Below are positions 7,203 through 9,641 of a stretch of 9,641 bases of DNA, piece by piece. The notes beneath the pieces are model-generated. The model searched no databases and had not been told where the DNA came from. It saw nothing but the letters and a program-made list of their open reading frames with translations. How positions within the stretch are numbered: position 1 is the stretch's first letter; every line of letters starts with the position of its first letter. This DNA comes from Bacteroidales bacterium UBA4417 (GTDB lineage Bacteria; Bacteroidota; Bacteroidia; Bacteroidales; UBA4417), in NCBI GenBank assembly GCA_002389705.1, contig DGQJ01000100.1, forward strand, positions 1 to 9,641, read 5' to 3'. The position numbers and the translations under genes were made by a program.

Positions 7203-8600
7203 ATGAAAACACCACTCAACCTCAGCAAAATATTAATTCTGGCCGCATTAATAACCACATCGGGTTGCACGCATTCGCAGAAGGCTACCTTCAGATCGCA
7301 GGGAAAAATTAATTATTCCCTGTCCACCCAGGAAGAAGCCATGCTCGACTCAATCCAGCGCAAAACATTCCTGTATTTTTTAAATGAACACCATCCTGAA
7401 AAAGGAATTGTAAAAGACCGCGCCGCCAGCTGGGCTCCCGCCAGCATTGCATCTACCGGGTTTGGAATTCCATGTTTTGCTATTGGCGTTGAACGAAACT
7501 ACATTACCAGGAAACAAGCCGCAGAAATTACCCTGAACATTCTTAAATTCTTTGCCAATTCAGGACAAAGTGCTGACACAAACACTACAGGCTACAAAGG
7601 GTTTTATTACCATTTCCTCCGGATGAATTCAGGTACCCGCGAATGGAAATGCGAACTATCAACCATTGATACCGGGATACTGATGATGGGTATTATTTTT
7701 GCCCGCAACTATTATAACCTTGATGATGAAACAGAAAAACAAATCCGTGAGCTTGCAGGCTTTCTGCTGGGGCGCATGGACTGGGATTTCATGCAGATGC
7801 CGGCAAATGGCAAACATCCCAACTGTATTTCAATGGCGTGGTCGCCCGAAAAAGGTTTGCTTAACCATGGATGGAGCGGCTACAACGAAGGTCTGTTCCT
7901 GTATGTTCTGGCTGCCGGAACCGGGATGAAAGACGTTGAAAGAAGTTATAATTCGTGGCTATCGACCTACGAATGGAAAACCCCTTATAAAAATCTGCCG
8001 CATGTAATTTTCCCTCCCCTTTTCGGGCACCAGTTTTCGCAGGCTTTTATCGATTATCGGGGCCTTGCCGACAAATACATGAAAGAAAAAGGAATCGATT
8101 ACTTCGAAAATTCGAAACGCGCAACCTATGTTCAGCAGCAATATGCCATCGAAAATCCCAAGGGATGGATAGGCTACGATTCGCTGTGCTGGGGTTTTAC
8201 TGCTTGCGATGGCCCCGGCGGCAGTTATAATTTCGGCGATAAAAAGTTTGAAGGCTATGCCGGGCGGGGTAGCAGCGGCCGTGAGAATACCATTGCCGAA
8301 GATGGAACCATTGCTCCTTATGGCCCTATGTCGTCGTTGCCTTTTGCACCTGAAATTGTATTGCCAACCATAAAATCGATGAATGCCAGGTATGGCAGCC
8401 AATTGTGGGGTAAATACGGTTATTACGATTCGTTTAACCCTACCGCCAAATGGGTTAACAACGATTTTATAGGAATTGACCAGGGACCGATGCTGATGAT
8501 GATTGAAAATTTCCGTACCGGCCTGGTTTGGGATTTTGTAATGAAGGACCCCATCATTCAGAAAGGGCTTGAAAAACTGGGATACAGCTACTTAAAATAA
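7203..8600 (+). CDS. Second glycoamylase-family (GH144-related) lipoprotein, divergent active-site motif
   Basis: This 465-residue lipoprotein is a paralogue of the preceding enzyme without the Ig-like domains. The lipobox is TSGC (Cys22), followed by THSQ, so there is no acidic export tag and a periplasm-facing anchor is likely. The catalytic domain starts near residue 44 (EEAMLDSIQRKTFLYFLNEH) and contains STGFGIPCFAIGVERNYITR, WSGYNEGLFLYVLAAG (E229), CWGFTACDGPGG and the closing GIDQGPMLMMIENFRTGLVW. Where the neighbour has DNGGDLVET, this protein reads ELSTIDTG (E151, S153, D156), so two acidic positions are replaced and one Glu becomes Asp. A glycine-rich loop at about 337-367 is roughly 14 residues longer. 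An AGAAGG stretch about 10 bp upstream of the ATG could act as a weak ribosome binding site. It probably acts on beta-glucan oligosaccharides, but with altered specificity or mode; activity is not proven by sequence. Confidence 0.88.
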   Translation: MKTPLNLSKILILAALITTSGCTHSQKATFRSQGKINYSLSTQEEAMLDSIQRKTFLYFLNEHHPEKGIVKDRAASWAPASIASTGFGIPCFAIGVERNYITRKQAAEITLNILKFFANSGQSADTNTTGYKGFYYHFLRMNSGTREWKCELSTIDTGILMMGIIFARNYYNLDDETEKQIRELAGFLLGRMDWDFMQMPANGKHPNCISMAWSPEKGLLNHGWSGYNEGLFLYVLAAGTGMKDVERSYNSWLSTYEWKTPYKNLPHVIFPPLFGHQFSQAFIDYRGLADKYMKEKGIDYFENSKRATYVQQQYAIENPKGWIGYDSLCWGFTACDGPGGSYNFGDKKFEGYAGRGSSGRENTIAEDGTIAPYGPMSSLPFAPEIVLPTIKSMNARYGSQLWGKYGYYDSFNPTAKWVNNDFIGIDQGPMLMMIENFRTGLVWDFVMKDPIIQKGLEKLGYSYLK

Positions 8601-8661
8601 AATATTTCCTGGTATGAAATAGCCATGGGCAGAAAATTTGCTCTCAACCGGAATGATTATT

Positions 8662-8687
8662 CTCATGGCGAACCTTTAGTTCATGAG
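8662..8687 (+). other. Bulged hairpin in the gap before the discoidin-domain gene
   Basis: CTCAT (8662-8666) and GAAC (8670-8673) pair with GTTC (8679-8682) and ATGAG (8683-8687). This gives a nine-pair stem with a three-base GGC bulge and the five-base loop CTTTA. There is no following T run, so it is not a standard terminator. It may be an RNA processing or stabilising element, or chance. The 151-bp gap 8601-8751 otherwise holds only the second hairpin and possible promoter listed next. Confidence 0.4.
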
Positions 8688-8691
8688 CACC

Positions 8692-8722
8692 TTTGGAATT
8701 AAGCAAGATGCGAATAATTCCA
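8692..8722 (+). promoter_or_regulatory. Possible Bacteroidota-type promoter overlapping an inverted repeat
   Basis: TTTG (8692-8695) lies 19 bases before TAATTCCA (8715-8722). The spacing fits the Bacteroides pattern of TTTG at about -33 and TAnnTTTG at about -7, but the second box matches only TA and the first T. The same bases form a perfect 8-bp inverted repeat, TGGAATTA (8694-8701) with TAATTCCA (8715-8722), so the site could instead be an operator or an RNA hairpin. It sits about 30 bp before the next ATG. This is a weak call. Confidence 0.22.
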
Positions 8723-8751
8723 TCTGACCCGTAAAAAATAAATAATAACAG

Positions 8752-9641
8752 ATGAAACATCTGAATATAAAATGGTTGGCCATCCTGGTCATCCTGTCCG
8801 TGGTGTCCCTGGGTACCAGGGCCCAGGTACGAACGCTGGATGGGTTCGAAAATAAAAATGGCTGGTCATTTATTAAATCCGATGGCGTAAACCTCAACCT
8901 TTCGAACGAAAAAGGATTAACCGGAAATGCAATCCGTTTGGATTACGACTTCACAAAAGGAACCGGTTACGGAGGGCATTCAAAAACTCTTCCCGGTTGA
9001 TCTGCCCGAAAATTATGAATTTACCTTTTATGTAAAAGCCCAGTCGCCAGCCAACAATTTCGAAATAAAATTTATTGACAGCACAGGCAATAATGTTTGG
9101 TGGGTAAACAACCGCAATTACGATTTCCCGGCCGAATGGAAAAAGATAAGCATTAAGAAAAGACATATCAGCTTTGCCTGGGGGCCCACTGCCGATCAGC
9201 ACCTGAAACGAGTTGACCGGATTGAGTTCACAATCGCCTCTTTTGTGGGAGGCAAGGGAACCATATGGCTCGATAATTTTAGCTTCGAACCACTTCCACC
9301 CGAAACCAACACCTACCCTGCTCCGTTTTTACGGGCTACATCATCCATACCAAATCATTTGCCCGGCCTTATGACTGATAATTCAGCCGATTCGTATTGG
9401 AAAAGCAAAGGAATTAATAATCAGAATATTATCATCGATTTTAAAACCCGGCGTGAGTTTGGCGGATTGCAGGTAAACTGGCTTAAGCAACATCAGGCCA
9501 GCAGCTTCGATATCTTTTTATCGAACGATGGAAAAACCTGGGAGAAATCCTATTCCGTAAAATCAAACCAGGGAGATGTGAGTTTTATCAGGCTGGCAGA
9601 AACTGAAGCCCGATATGTTAAGATCAGCCTTCTGAAAAGTG
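8752..9641 (+). CDS. Secreted carbohydrate-binding/discoidin (F5/8 type C) domain protein, 3' partial, with a one-base frameshift
   Basis: The ATG at 8752 begins a Sec signal peptide (residues 1 to about 24, ending LGTRAQ, no lipobox), then a beta-sandwich that opens VRTLDGFENKNGWSFI. The frame hits TGA at 8998-9000. The next frame stays open from about 8984 to the window end and continues the same domain without a gap: LFPVDLPENYEFTFYVKA, FEIKFIDSTGNNVWWVNN, and GKGTIWLDNFSFEPLPP closing the sandwich. A discoidin domain then starts near joined residue 188: MTDNSADSYWKS, IIIDFKTRREFGGLQVNW, FDIFLSNDGKTWEKS, EARYVKISLLKS. At least 296 residues are encoded when the frames are joined. Such N-terminal modules usually precede a catalytic domain, which would lie outside the window; its identity is unknown. 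The break may be a sequencing error or a true mutation. Confidence 0.85.
8982..8986 (+). other. Frameshift site: five-A run in the discoidin-domain gene
   Basis: The run AAAAA follows CATTC. With four A the reading becomes GYGGHSKLFPVDLPENYEF, a continuous beta-sandwich sequence. With five A the frame ends three codons past the run's last codon, at TGA (8998-9000). One extra base in this homopolymer is the simplest explanation. It could be a read error or a real pseudogenising mutation. Confidence 0.75.

Noticed and set aside
7959..8402. 147-codon open frame on the minus strand
   Set aside because: It lies wholly antisense to the second glycoamylase-family gene, has no recognisable domain, and its sequence is what reversed codons of that gene would give.
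8951..9202. Minus-strand open frame covering the frameshift region
   Set aside because: The plus-strand frames on both sides of the shift encode a continuous recognisable beta-sandwich; the minus frame encodes nothing recognisable.
1..9641. Mobile elements, CRISPR arrays, tRNA or rRNA genes
   Set aside because: No transposase or integrase-like frame, terminal inverted repeats, regularly spaced repeats or tRNA-like cloverleaf were seen; nearly all bases are in the six genes.

Overview
This window is a stretch of a polysaccharide utilisation locus (PUL) from a Bacteroidota chromosome. The evidence for the phylum is the tandem SusC-like/SusD-like pair, the Bacteroidota-type lipoprotein signals (Cys followed by KKD in two of them), the near absence of Shine-Dalgarno sequences (A/T-rich leaders precede four of the five visible starts), and a moderate GC content. 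The order or genus cannot be fixed from the sequence; a free-living or environmental Bacteroidales/Cytophagales-type organism is a guess.

Layout, all on the + strand: the C-terminal three quarters of a SusC-like TonB-dependent transporter (2-2266, cut by the window edge); a SusD-like lipoprotein 5 bp downstream (2272-3756); a surface-type lipoprotein with an Ig-like domain and a LamG/concanavalin A-like domain (3799-5064); a strong intrinsic terminator (5085-5124); a lipoprotein with two Ig-like domains fused to a GH144/glycoamylase-type catalytic domain (5146-7119); a second, compact glycoamylase-family lipoprotein (7203-8600); a 151-bp gap with two hairpins and a possible promoter; and the start of a secreted protein with a carbohydrate-binding-like sandwich followed by a discoidin (F5/8 type C) domain (8752-9641). 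The last gene carries a one-base frameshift near 8982-8986 and runs off the window.

How the genes probably work together: GH144 is the endo-beta-1,2-glucanase family, and the first glycoamylase protein keeps the D-N-G-G-D-L-V-E acidic motif expected of that family. I therefore infer that the locus takes up and degrades beta-1,2-glucan (linear or cyclic) or a related glucan. The Ig/LamG lipoprotein would capture glycan at the surface, the KKD-tagged GH144 enzyme would cut it there, SusC/SusD would import the oligosaccharides, and the second glycoamylase-family enzyme, which lacks the surface-export tag and has a different active-site motif, would act on them in the periplasm. The usual exo-acting partner, a GH3 beta-glucosidase, and any regulator are not in the window.

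Most notable for follow-up: the divergence of the two adjacent glycoamylase-family enzymes, the Ig/LamG protein in the SusE position, and the frameshifted discoidin protein whose catalytic part, if any, lies beyond the window. No RNA genes, mobile elements or CRISPR arrays were seen.
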